From NCBI RefSeq assembly GCF_001682385.1, contig NZ_CP016210.1, positions 1,550,001 to 1,614,000 of the forward strand: a DNA stretch of 64,000 bases, read 5' to 3'. This document shows positions 20,776 through 30,670 of the stretch, in pieces. A model generated the notes under the pieces. It had not been told where the DNA came from. It searched no databases and worked only from the letters and a program-made list of their open reading frames with translations. Source of the DNA: Azoarcus olearius. Its GTDB lineage: Bacteria; Pseudomonadota; Gammaproteobacteria; Burkholderiales; Rhodocyclaceae. A program made the position numbers and the translations under genes. Numbering within the stretch: position 1 is the stretch's first letter; each line of letters begins with the position of its first letter.

Positions 20776-23064
20776 ATGTTGCCTCGTTCGTCCCGTTCCC
20801 AGCCCCTGCCGGAAAAGATTTCGCTGCTGTTGCAGGAGGCGCGCTGGCTCATTCTCGGCGTGATGTCGCTGTACGTCGGCTTGGTGCTCATCGGCTACAA
20901 CAAGGCCGACCCCGGTTGGTCGCACGCCGCCGAGGTGGCGCGCGTGGCCAATCCCGGCGGGCGCTTCGGTGCCTGGCTGGCCGACCTGCTGCTATACCTG
21001 TTCGGTATCTCGGCGTGGTGGTGGGTGGTGTTCCTCGGCTATAGCCTGATGTGGGGCTTTCGCCGGCTGAAGAACCAGCTGACGCTCGACCGCCGTTCGT
21101 TTTTCTTCGTGCTCGTCGGCTTTTTCAGCGTGCTCGTCACCAGCAGCGCGCTCGAGCACCTCCGCTTCCATTCGCACGGCGTCGCGGTGCCGCTCAGCCC
21201 GGGCGGGCTGCTCGGCATGGAGTTCGGTCAACTCGTGCAGCGCTATCTTGGCTACACCGGCGGCACACTGATGTTGCTCGCGCTGATGGCGTCCGGGCTG
21301 TCGCTGTTTACCGGTGTGTCCTGGCTCGCGGCGGTGGAGCGGGTGGGGCTGGCGATCGAGCAGGCGGTGGCTGGCGCCCAGCAGGCCTACTACCGCTGGC
21401 TGGACCGGAAGGCCGGGCGCCAGGTGGCCGAAAAGCGCGAGGCGGTGGTGGAGACGCGGCGCAAGAAGACCGAACAGGCGCCCGCCGCGCCGCTGCGCAT
21501 CGAACCCGCCGTCACCGTGGTGCAGAAGTCCGAGCGGGTGGAGAAGGAGCGCCAGCAGACGCTCTTCACCGACGCGGTCGAAGGTGCGATCCCCCCGCTC
21601 AGCCTGCTCGACCCTGCCTCGGGCGATATCGAGCCGCCGTCGGCCGAGTCGCTCGAATTCACCTCGCGGCTGATCGAAACCAAGCTCGGCGACTTCGGCG
21701 TCGAGGTCAAGGTGCTGGCCGCCTATCCGGGCCCGGTGATTACCCGCTACGAAATCGAACCGGCCACCGGCGTGAAGGGCAGCCAGGTGGTCAACCTCGC
21801 CAAGGATCTGGCCCGCGCGCTGTCGCTGGTGTCGGTGCGGGTGGTCGAAACGGTGCCGGGCAAATCGTGCATGGCGCTGGAACTGCCCAATCCCAAGCGC
21901 CAGACGGTGCGCCTGTCGGAAATCGTCGGCTCCAAGGCTTATCACGACATGGCGTCGCCGCTCACGGTCGTGCTCGGCAAGGACATCGGCGGCCAGCCGG
22001 TGGTGGCCGACCTCGCCAAGATGCCGCATCTGCTGGTGGCCGGTACCACCGGCTCCGGCAAATCGGTGGGCATCAACGCCATGATCCTGTCGCTGCTCTA
22101 CAAGAGCGAACCCGAGCGGGTGCGGATGATCATGGTCGACCCGAAGATGCTGGAACTGTCGATCTACGAAGGCATTCCGCACCTGCTGGCCCCGGTGGTC
22201 ACCGACATGAAGCACGCGGCCAACGCGCTCAACTGGTGCGTCGCAGAAATGGAAAAGCGCTACAAGCTGATGGCGGCCGTCGGCGTGCGCAACCTGGCCG
22301 GGTTCAACAAGGCCGTGCTGGAGGCGCGGAAGGCTGAGGCACCGCTGACCAATCCGTTTGCGATCAATCCGGACAATCCGGAGCCGCTGGAGACGCTGCC
22401 CTATATCGTGGTGGTGGTGGATGAACTCGCCGACATGATGATGGTGGTCGGCAAGAAGGTCGAAGAGCTCATCGCCCGTCTGGCGCAGAAGGCGCGCGCG
22501 GCCGGCATCCATCTCATCCTCGCCACCCAGCGGCCGTCGGTGGATGTCATCACCGGCCTGATCAAGGCCAACGTCCCCACCCGCATCGCCTTCCAGGTGT
22601 CGAGCAAGATCGACTCGCGCACCATCCTCGACCAGATGGGGGCGGAGACCCTGCTCGGCATGGGCGACATGCTCTATCTCGCGCCGGGCACGGGCCTGCC
22701 GGTGCGGGTGCATGGCGCCTTCGTGGCCGACGAGGAAGTGCACAAGGTGGTCGACCACCTCAAGCGCGTCGGCCCGCCGGACTACATCGACGGCATCCTT
22801 GCCGCGCCCGAGGACGACCTCGAGGCGCTCGCCGGGGCGGGCGGTGAGGATGGCGACGGCGAGGCCGATCCGCTCTACGACCAGGCAGTCGAGGTGGTGC
22901 TGAAAACGCGGCGGCCGTCGATCTCGCTGGTGCAACGCCACCTGCGTATCGGTTACAACCGCTCGGCACGCCTCATCGAACAGATGGAGCGCGCGGGGCT
23001 GGTGTCGCCCATGGGCAGTAACGGCAATCGTGAAGTCATCGTGCCGGCGAAGGAGGCCGAATGA
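20776..23064 (+). CDS. ftsK: DNA translocase FtsK
   Basis: FtsK anchors at the division septum and pumps DNA toward dif for chromosome-dimer resolution. The 762-residue protein has four N-terminal membrane helices (roughly residues 20-190), a short linker, and the motor domain with Walker A ([10 protein letters not shown]), Walker B ([11 protein letters not shown]) and the C-terminal gamma winged helix that reads KOPS sites ([20 protein letters not shown]). The linker is much shorter than in E. coli, as in many betaproteobacteria. The ATG at 20776 gives the usual start. The stop overlaps lolA by 4 bases. Confidence 0.95.
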   Translation: MLPRSSRSQPLPEKISLLLQEARWLILGVMSLYVGLVLIGYNKADPGWSHAAEVARVANPGGRFGAWLADLLLYLFGISAWWWVVFLGYSLMWGFRRLKNQLTLDRRSFFFVLVGFFSVLVTSSALEHLRFHSHGVAVPLSPGGLLGMEFGQLVQRYLGYTGGTLMLLALMASGLSLFTGVSWLAAVERVGLAIEQAVAGAQQAYYRWLDRKAGRQVAEKREAVVETRRKKTEQAPAAPLRIEPAVTVVQKSERVEKERQQTLFTDAVEGAIPPLSLLDPASGDIEPPSAESLEFTSRLIETKLGDFGVEVKVLAAYPGPVITRYEIEPATGVKGSQVVNLAKDLARALSLVSVRVVETVPGKSCMALELPNPKRQTVRLSEIVGSKAYHDMASPLTVVLGKDIGGQPVVADLAKMPHLLVAGTTGSGKSVGINAMILSLLYKSEPERVRMIMVDPKMLELSIYEGIPHLLAPVVTDMKHAANALNWCVAEMEKRYKLMAAVGVRNLAGFNKAVLEARKAEAPLTNPFAINPDNPEPLETLPYIVVVVDELADMMMVVGKKVEELIARLAQKARAAGIHLILATQRPSVDVITGLIKANVPTRIAFQVSSKIDSRTILDQMGAETLLGMGDMLYLAPGTGLPVRVHGAFVADEEVHKVVDHLKRVGPPDYIDGILAAPEDDLEALAGAGGEDGDGEADPLYDQAVEVVLKTRRPSISLVQRHLRIGYNRSARLIEQMERAGLVSPMGSNGNREVIVPAKEAE

Positions 23065-23738
23065 AGCGCGTCCTGGGGATGAATGCCGGTCATTGGGGGG
23101 CGCTGGTCGTTTGCGCCGCCCTGGCCTTCGGCACGCGCTGCGCGGTCGCCGCGGACGGTGTGGATCAACTGCGCCAGTTCGTGACCGCCACGCGGAGTGC
23201 CGAAGGCAGTTTTGAACAGGTGGTCACCGCCAAGTCGGGGCGCAAGCCGCAGCAGTCTGAAGGCAGCTTTGCCTTCTCGCGGCCGGGCAAGTTCCGCTGG
23301 CAGTACGAACTGCCCTACCAGCAACTGCTCGTCGGCGACGGCGAAAAGCTGTGGTCGTGGGACAAGGACCTCAACCAGGTCACGGTGAAGCGGCTGGGCG
23401 ATGCGCTTGGCGCGACGCCGGCTGCAATCCTGTTCGGCGGCAGCGACCTCGAACAGAACTTCGAACTGTCGGACGGTGGCAGCGCGGAAGGGCTGGCCTG
23501 GGTGGAGGCGCGTCCGCGCAAGCCGGAAAGCGGCTTCGAAAATCTGCGCCTGGGCTTGTACGCCGGCCAGTTGCGACGCATGGAAATGCGCGACAGCTTC
23601 GGTCAGGCCACCGTGATCGTCTTTACCCGGCTGGTTGCCAATCCGGCGCTCGATCCGGCGCGCTTCCGCTTCGTGCCGCCCGCGGGTGCCGATGTCATCG
23701 GCGACGACGTCGCGCCGGCGCGCGCGCCGCGGCGCTGA
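23061..23738 (+). CDS. lolA: Outer-membrane lipoprotein carrier LolA
   Basis: LolA is the periplasmic chaperone that ferries lipoproteins from LolCDE to LolB. The 225-residue protein has a signal peptide (hydrophobic stretch [12 protein letters not shown], likely cut after CAVA), then [10 protein letters not shown] and the family's [12 protein letters not shown] motif. It overlaps ftsK by 4 bases (ATGA) and precedes rarA by 11 bases. The ftsK-lolA-rarA order is common in proteobacteria. Confidence 0.93.
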   Translation: MKRVLGMNAGHWGALVVCAALAFGTRCAVAADGVDQLRQFVTATRSAEGSFEQVVTAKSGRKPQQSEGSFAFSRPGKFRWQYELPYQQLLVGDGEKLWSWDKDLNQVTVKRLGDALGATPAAILFGGSDLEQNFELSDGGSAEGLAWVEARPRKPESGFENLRLGLYAGQLRRMEMRDSFGQATVIVFTRLVANPALDPARFRFVPPAGADVIGDDVAPARAPRR

Positions 23739-23749
23739 CCGGTTCAGCA

Positions 23750-25087
23750 ATGGCCGATCTGTTCGATTCGGTTGAGCCGCAACGGGTGCCGCTGGCGGAG
23801 CGGATGCGCCCGGGCACCCTCGACGAAGTCGCCGGGCAGGCGCACCTGCTCGGCCCGGGCAAGCCTTTGCGGCTCGCCTTTGCGTCGGGCAAACCGCACT
23901 CGATGATCCTGTGGGGGCCGCCCGGTGTGGGCAAGACCACGCTGGCGCGGTTGATGGCGAAAGGCTTTGATGCCGAGTTCGTTGCGCTGTCGGCGGTGTT
24001 TTCGGGCGTGAAGGACATCCGCGAGGCGATCGTGCAGGCGCAGGCCGCGAAGGCGCGGGGCCGCCACACCATCCTGTTCGTCGATGAAGTGCATCGGTTC
24101 AACAAGGCCCAGCAGGACGCCTTTCTGCCCTATGTCGAACAGGGCCTGGTCACCTTTATCGGCGCGACCACCGAGAACCCCTCGTTCGAGGTCAATTCGG
24201 CGCTGCTGTCCCGCGCTGCGGTGTATGTGCTGGAGCCGCTCGACACCGAGGCCATGCAAGGTCTGTTCGAGCGCGCACGCAGCCTCGCCTGTCCAGACCT
24301 CGTGTTCGAGGAGGCGGCGCGCGAACGGATGATCGGCTTCGCCGACGGCGACGCTCGCCGCCTGATGAACCTGATCGAGCAGATCCAGGTGGCGGCGGAA
24401 ACGGCCGGCGTGGCGCCGGTCACCGCGGACTTCGTCGACGAGGCGCTGTCACGCGACCTGCGCCGCTTCGACAAGGGCGGCGAGGCCTTCTACGACCAGA
24501 TCTCCGCCCTGCACAAGTCCGTGCGCGGCTCCAATCCGGATGCGGCGCTGTACTGGCTGTGCCGCATGCTCGACGGCGGCGCCGACGCCCACTACCTCGG
24601 GCGCCGGCTGGTGCGCATGGCGGTGGAAGACATCGGGCTGGCCGACCCGCGTGCGCTCGAAATCGCGCTCAACGCGTGCGAAACCTACGAACGCCTGGGC
24701 TCACCGGAAGGGGAACTGGCGCTGGCCGAAGCGACCGTGTTCCTGGCCTGCGCGGCGAAATCGAACGCGGTGTACAAGGCCTACAACGCCGCGCGCCAGT
24801 TCATCGCCAAGGATGGCTCCCGGCCGGTGCCGCTGCATCTGCGCAATGCCCCGACCCGGCTGATGAAGGAACTCGGCTACGGCCAGACCTACCGCTACGC
24901 GCACGACGAACCGGACGCCTATGCAGCGGGCGAAAGCTATCTGCCGGAAGGCATGTCGCCTCCCGGCTGGTACCAGCCCACGCCGCGCGGGCTTGAAGCC
25001 CGCATCGCGGACAAACTCGCGCATCTGCGCGAACTCGACCGCCAGGCGGGCGCCCGTGAGGGTACGGCGAAGGGGGAACGGGGGTGA
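23750..25087 (+). CDS. rarA: Replication-associated recombination protein RarA (MgsA)
   Basis: RarA is an AAA+ ATPase related to clamp loaders that acts at stalled replication forks. The 445-residue protein has Walker A (WGPPGVGKTTLARL), Walker B (ILFVDEVHRFNKAQQDAFLP), sensor I (FIGATTENPSFEVNSALLSR) and the C-terminal tetramerisation region (HKSVRGSNPDAALYW). The ATG at 23750 begins MADLFDS and lies 11 bases after lolA; upstream frame openings overlap lolA and are not used. Confidence 0.94.
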   Translation: MADLFDSVEPQRVPLAERMRPGTLDEVAGQAHLLGPGKPLRLAFASGKPHSMILWGPPGVGKTTLARLMAKGFDAEFVALSAVFSGVKDIREAIVQAQAAKARGRHTILFVDEVHRFNKAQQDAFLPYVEQGLVTFIGATTENPSFEVNSALLSRAAVYVLEPLDTEAMQGLFERARSLACPDLVFEEAARERMIGFADGDARRLMNLIEQIQVAAETAGVAPVTADFVDEALSRDLRRFDKGGEAFYDQISALHKSVRGSNPDAALYWLCRMLDGGADAHYLGRRLVRMAVEDIGLADPRALEIALNACETYERLGSPEGELALAEATVFLACAAKSNAVYKAYNAARQFIAKDGSRPVPLHLRNAPTRLMKELGYGQTYRYAHDEPDAYAAGESYLPEGMSPPGWYQPTPRGLEARIADKLAHLRELDRQAGAREGTAKGERG

Positions 25088-25125
25088 AGGACGGCCGGGC
25101 TGCGGGTCGCCCGGCCCCCCGCGGA

Positions 25126-25389
25126 TCAGTGCGGGAGTGGATGGTCTTCCATGAACCGCGCGCACAGCGACTTGGCGCGTTCGGCTTTCTCCGTATCGCC
25201 GCGTTCGGTGGCACGCTCGATCAGATCGCGCATGTAGTTGGTCAGTACCAGCACACCTTCCGGCGTCTGGACCAGGCCACACGCCACCTGGGCTGCGGCA
25301 ACATCGGGAATGCCTTCGTGTTCGGCGATCAGGGACACTTCATCTTCGGTCAAATCGCAGTAGTCGAGGCAATCGCGAATAGATAGCAT
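25126..25389 (-). CDS. Small conserved-looking protein of unknown function
   Basis: An 87-residue acidic protein (MLSIRDCLDYCDLTEDEVSL...). The AUG at 25389 is supported by a textbook Shine-Dalgarno (AAAGGAGGA) on the minus strand. It has no membrane segment; three cysteines lie in the first 45 residues and one near the end, and the rest looks helical. I do not recognise the family and no function can be given. It stands alone between rarA, with which it converges, and serS, from which it diverges. Confidence 0.7.
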   Translation of the reverse strand: MLSIRDCLDYCDLTEDEVSLIAEHEGIPDVAAAQVACGLVQTPEGVLVLTNYMRDLIERATERGDTEKAERAKSLCARFMEDHPLPH

Positions 25390-25576
25390 GCTGTATTCCT
25401 CCTTTGTCGCGTGCAGGGGCTGTCTGTCGCAGCGCTGGGCACTCTCCCAGCTTAAGTCACGCAGACTCGATAGCAAGAAGAAAATTCCCCCGACTTTGTG
25501 TTCAAGTGATTGTTTTTAAATATTAATTTGTGCACTGCGGAAGTGCTTCCGGCGAGTCGTTTGGACTGTCAAACCA

Positions 25577-26950
<1,374 letters not shown>

Positions 26951-26986
26951 CGCCTCCCCGGCCCTCATCGGGCCTCATTCGCAGAC

Positions 26987-27025
26987 AAGCCCCGTACCGC
27001 GCAGCGGTGCGGGGCTTCTTTTTTG
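26987..27025 (+). terminator. Rho-independent terminator after serS
   Basis: The long stem GCCCCGTACCGC/CGGTGCGGGGC (one mismatch and small offset) with loop GCAG is followed by TTCTTTTTT. Confidence 0.9.
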
Positions 27026-27039
27026 CCCTTGACGCTTCA

Positions 27040-27056
27040 TGTCAAAGTGTTTGACA
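27040..27056. promoter_or_regulatory. Perfect inverted repeat upstream of chemoreceptor
   Basis: TGTCAAA-GTG-TTTGACA is a perfect 7-bp dyad with a 3-base centre, 78 bases before the chemoreceptor ATG. It lies just after the serS terminator and before an AT-rich stretch, the right place for an operator. It is not an FNR box, because the half-sites face the other way. Confidence 0.5.
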
Positions 27057-27134
27057 CGTAAACGATTAATAAATAAAAAGACGAGGTCGTTAATAAGAAA
27101 ACTCCCCCAACGGCATCACCGACGAGAGAACAGC

Positions 27135-28751
27135 ATGATCGACAACAAGTCAGCCACTACGCGGGAACATGCTTTCCCCCGCGGGAAGCTGGTCGTGCTC
27201 AAGTACGACATGGACTTCAAGATCACCTACGCGAACGAGGCCTGCGCCGAGATGGTCGGCAGCACGCGCGAGGCGTTGATCGGCAGCAGCATCAAGGAGA
27301 TCGCCCATCCCGACGTGCCGCAGGAACTGCTCGCCGACGTGCGCGGTACAACCTCGTCGGGGCGGCCCTGGCTGGGCCTCTCCAAGCTCAAGCATCGCGA
27401 TGGCGGCGTCGCATGGTCGACCGCGCTGACGATTCCGGTCCGTCAGAACGGCCGCAACGTCGGTTTCATGAGCCTGCGCAGCGAGGCCCCGCGGGAGCGG
27501 GTGCAGGCGGAGGAGGCGCTTTACGAGGCGATGCGGCGCAAGCAGGCGCGCTACCGTAACCTCGACATGCCGGTGCGCCGCGCGCTGTCGAGCGCGGCGA
27601 TGCTGTGCGCGCTCGGCGGTCTCGGCAGCAGCCTCGCGCTGTTGCTGGTGTTCGCGGGACTGACGCTGGACGCGGGGGCGTGGGCTTATGCCCTGATCGC
27701 TGCGGGTGGCCTCGGCCTGGCCGGGATGCTGGCATTGGTGGCCACGCTGTGGCGGCGTTCGATCACCGAGTCGGCGACCATGCTGAAGGCTTTCGAGCGC
27801 ATCGCCGAGGGCGACCTGACCAGCACGCTGCCGGTCGGCCGGTCCGATGAAATGGGGCGGCTGATGGAATCGCTGATGTACATGCAGGGCCGGCTGAAGG
27901 TGATGCTGGACGAAATCCGCCTCGCCGCGGCGTTGACCGACAAGGAGAACGCCGCGTTGCGCGCCGAGGTGCAGTCGCTCAAGGATGCCGCCGACGCCCA
28001 GCGCGACCGCATCCTGTCGGTGTCGGCGGCGTCCGAGCAGAATAGCGCTGCGGTTGTCGAGGTGGCCGGTGGCGCCAAGGCTTCGGCGCAGGCCGCGAAC
28101 GAGGCGCTGGCGCTGGTGGCCGAAGGGCGGGCCCATCTCAACCAGACGGTGGGCGCCGCCCGCCGTACCGTGGACGCGGTGGAGGGCGCGAACCGCGCGA
28201 TGCGCGCGCTGGGGGATTCGATCCAGAGCGTGGCGACGATCTCGGCCGAGATCCGCGAAATTTCCGACCAGACCAACCTGCTCGCGCTCAATGCGGCGAT
28301 CGAGGCGGCGCGCGCGGGCGAAGTCGGCCGCGGCTTCGCGGTGGTGGCTGACGAGGTGCGCAAACTCGCCGAGCGCACGGCCCACTGCACCGGCAACATC
28401 GCCAGCATGGTCGGCGAAATCCGGCGGGTATCCGACGAAGTGGCGGGCGACATGGACAAGGCCGCGGGGCTGGTCGGCGAGGCGAGCGGCAGCGCCGGCG
28501 ACAGCCTCGGCATCATGGGCCGCATCGAGCAGGGCAGCGGCCGTGTCGCCGGCCTGGCCGGACACATTGCGGATGCTTCGGCCGAGCACTCCACGGCCTC
28601 GGAGCAGATCGCGCAGGACATGGAGCTGATCTCCGGCCTGGTGGAGCGCAGCGCCGCCGGCATCGACGCGGTGGACCGCGCCGCCGACGGCGTGCAGTCC
28701 AACGTCGGCAATCTCAAGCAGCTGGTCGGCTTCTTCCGCGTGGTGGCCTGA
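27135..28751 (+). CDS. PAS-domain chemoreceptor (Aer-like)
   Basis: A 538-residue methyl-accepting chemotaxis protein with an N-terminal cytoplasmic PAS domain ([20 protein letters not shown]), two membrane helices (about residues 155-210), a HAMP-like segment and the conserved signalling tip [20 protein letters not shown]. The layout PAS-TM-TM-signalling is that of Aer, the aerotaxis/redox receptor, and there is no periplasmic sensing domain. Whether FAD is bound cannot be judged. The ATG at 27135 was chosen (GAGAGAA upstream); the frame is open from 27039, but that stretch is AT-rich leader. It forms a single-gene unit. Confidence 0.88.
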   Translation: MIDNKSATTREHAFPRGKLVVLKYDMDFKITYANEACAEMVGSTREALIGSSIKEIAHPDVPQELLADVRGTTSSGRPWLGLSKLKHRDGGVAWSTALTIPVRQNGRNVGFMSLRSEAPRERVQAEEALYEAMRRKQARYRNLDMPVRRALSSAAMLCALGGLGSSLALLLVFAGLTLDAGAWAYALIAAGGLGLAGMLALVATLWRRSITESATMLKAFERIAEGDLTSTLPVGRSDEMGRLMESLMYMQGRLKVMLDEIRLAAALTDKENAALRAEVQSLKDAADAQRDRILSVSAASEQNSAAVVEVAGGAKASAQAANEALALVAEGRAHLNQTVGAARRTVDAVEGANRAMRALGDSIQSVATISAEIREISDQTNLLALNAAIEAARAGEVGRGFAVVADEVRKLAERTAHCTGNIASMVGEIRRVSDEVAGDMDKAAGLVGEASGSAGDSLGIMGRIEQGSGRVAGLAGHIADASAEHSTASEQIAQDMELISGLVERSAAGIDAVDRAADGVQSNVGNLKQLVGFFRVVA

Positions 28752-28778
28752 CGCAGCGCGTGGAGGAGGCAGCCCAAC

Positions 28779-28810
28779 AAAAAAGAACCGCCCGAGGGCG
28801 GTTCTTTTTT
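28779..28810. terminator. Bidirectional terminator between chemoreceptor and lpdA
   Basis: The stem GAACCGCCC/GGGCGGTTC is flanked by an A run and a T run. It can stop both the plus-strand chemoreceptor transcript and the minus-strand pyruvate dehydrogenase operon, whose last gene ends at 28834. Confidence 0.92.
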
Positions 28811-28833
28811 GCTGCGCGGGCGTACTTGCCGCC

Positions 28834-30660
28834 TTACTTCTTGCGCATCGGCGGCAGGTCGGTGCAGCTGCCGTGTGCGACTTCGGCGGCCATGCCCACC
28901 GTTTCGCCCAGCGTCGGGTGGGGGTGGATGGTCTTGCCGATGTCGACCGCGTCGGCGCCCATCTCGATCGCCAGACAAACCTCGCCGATCATGTCGCCGG
29001 CCGAGGGGCCGACGATGGTGCCGCCGATCACGCGGTGCGTTTCGGCGTCGAAGATCAGCTTGGTGAAGCCGTAGTCGGCGCCGTTGGCGATCGCGCGGCC
29101 GGAAGCCGCCCACGGGAACTTGGCGACCTCGACCTTCTTGCCCTCGGACTTGGCCTGCGCCTCGGTGTAGCCCACCCAGGCCACTTCCGGATGGGTGTAG
29201 GCCACGCCCGGGATCACGGTGGCGTCGAAGGCGGCCTTGTGACCGGCCGCGACTTCCGCCGCGACATGAGCTTCATGCACCGCCTTGTGGGCGAGCATGG
29301 GCTGGCCGACGATGTCACCGATGGCGAAGATGTGCGGCACGTTGGTGCGCATCTGCACATCGACCGGGATGAAGCCGCGCTCGCCGACGATCACGCCTGC
29401 CTTGTCCGCGCCGATCTTCTTGCCGTTCGGCGAACGGCCGGCCGACTGCAGGATCATGTCGTAGCGGACCGGCTCCGCGGGCGCGCCTTCGCCTTCGAAC
29501 TTGACCCACAGGCCATCGTCCTTGGCCTCGACGGCGACGGTCTTGGTCTTCAGCATGACCTTGTCGAAGCGGGCGGCGTTCTGCTTTTCCCACACCTTGA
29601 CCGCATCGCGGTCCGGGCCCTGCATCAGGCCGTCGAGCATTTCGACGACGTCGATGCGCGCACCCAGCGTGGAATACACCGTGGCCATTTCGAGGCCGAT
29701 GATGCCGCCGCCGATGACCAGCATCTTGCCCGGCACCTGGCGCAGTTCGAGTGCGCCGGTGGAGTCGACGATGCGCGGATCCTTCGGGATGAAGGGCAGG
29801 TGCACCGCGGCACTGCCTGCGGCGATGATGCAGTTCTTGAACTTCACCACCTTCTTCGCGCCGGTCTTGTCCTGGCCGTTGCCGGTGGTTTCCTCGACCT
29901 CGAGGTGATGCGGGTCGAGGAAGCTGCCGTAACCGCGGATCACGTCCACCTTGCGCGCCTTGGCCATGCCCGCCAGACCGCCGGTGAGCTTGCCGATCAC
30001 GCCGTCCTTGTGGCGGCGCAGGGCATCCACATCGACCGTGGGCTTGGCGAACTTGATGCCGGCGGTTTCGACATGCTCGGCTTCCTCGATCACCGCGGCG
30101 ACGTGCAGCAGCGCCTTGGACGGGATGCAACCGACGTTGAGGCATACCCCGCCCAGCGTCGCGTAACGCTCGATGATCGCGGTCTTGAGACCGAGGTCGG
30201 CGGCGCGGAAGGCGGCGGAATAGCCGCCCGGGCCGGCGCCGAGCACCACCATGTCGTACTCCGCGTCGGCGCCACCGGTGTGCGATGCGGCTGCGGGCGC
30301 GGCCTTTGCTCCTCCGCCTTCAAGGGGGAGGCTGGGAGGGGGATGGGGTACGTCCGAGGCGGGCTTGACCCCATCCCCGCCCCGACCCTCCCCTTGAAGG
30401 GGAGCGGGAGAGGCGGCGGCGCCGGCCGCCTCGACCTTCAGCAGCACCGCGCCTTCGCCGACCTTGTCGCCGACCTTGACCAGCACTTCCTTGACCACGC
30501 CGGCGGCCGACGAGGGCACGTCCATCGTGGCCTTGTCGGATTCGAGCGTGCAGATCGCGTCGTCCACCTTGATGGTGTCGCCGACCTTCACGAACAGCTC
30601 GATCACAGGCACCGAGTCGAAATCGCCGATGTCCGGAACCTTCACTTCAACGAGGCTCAT
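28834..30660 (-). CDS. lpdA: Dihydrolipoyl dehydrogenase with N-terminal lipoyl domain (E3)
   Basis: E3 reoxidises dihydrolipoyl groups of the pyruvate dehydrogenase complex using FAD and NAD+. The 608-residue protein carries an extra N-terminal lipoyl domain (residues 2-77, lipoyl-lysine Lys43 in ESDKATM), as in the Neisseria/Ralstonia type. A linker follows, then the reductase with FAD motif LGAGPGGYSAA, redox disulfide Cys173/Cys178 (GGVCLNVGCIPSKAL) and C-terminal HPHPTLGE. The linker (about residues 84-121) is odd: it is encoded by a palindromic repeat also present in aceF. The gene begins 10 bases after the aceF stop. Confidence 0.94.
   Translation of the reverse strand: MSLVEVKVPDIGDFDSVPVIELFVKVGDTIKVDDAICTLESDKATMDVPSSAAGVVKEVLVKVGDKVGEGAVLLKVEAAGAAASPAPLQGEGRGGDGVKPASDVPHPPPSLPLEGGGAKAAPAAASHTGGADAEYDMVVLGAGPGGYSAAFRAADLGLKTAIIERYATLGGVCLNVGCIPSKALLHVAAVIEEAEHVETAGIKFAKPTVDVDALRRHKDGVIGKLTGGLAGMAKARKVDVIRGYGSFLDPHHLEVEETTGNGQDKTGAKKVVKFKNCIIAAGSAAVHLPFIPKDPRIVDSTGALELRQVPGKMLVIGGGIIGLEMATVYSTLGARIDVVEMLDGLMQGPDRDAVKVWEKQNAARFDKVMLKTKTVAVEAKDDGLWVKFEGEGAPAEPVRYDMILQSAGRSPNGKKIGADKAGVIVGERGFIPVDVQMRTNVPHIFAIGDIVGQPMLAHKAVHEAHVAAEVAAGHKAAFDATVIPGVAYTHPEVAWVGYTEAQAKSEGKKVEVAKFPWAASGRAIANGADYGFTKLIFDAETHRVIGGTIVGPSAGDMIGEVCLAIEMGADAVDIGKTIHPHPTLGETVGMAAEVAHGSCTDLPPMRKK
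30306..30415. repeat. Palindromic repeat inside lpdA (copy 1)
   Basis: About 105 bases that match copy 2 in aceF with about seven substitutions and no gaps. The left part holds a small hairpin around CCTTCAAGGGGGAGG, the right part one around CCTCCCCTTGAAGGGGAG, and the G-rich left half pairs with the C-rich right half to give a long stem. It is a multiple of three in effect, because both host genes stay open through it. It encodes the linker around PLQGEGRGGDGVKPAS. Confidence 0.85.
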
Positions 30661-30670
30661 GGCGATCTCC

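Noticed and set aside
27041-27070. Sigma-28-like promoter (CAAAGT ... CGAT) before the chemoreceptor
   Set aside because: Only about 11 of 16 consensus bases match and the spacing is off by one; the perfect dyad explains the sequence better.
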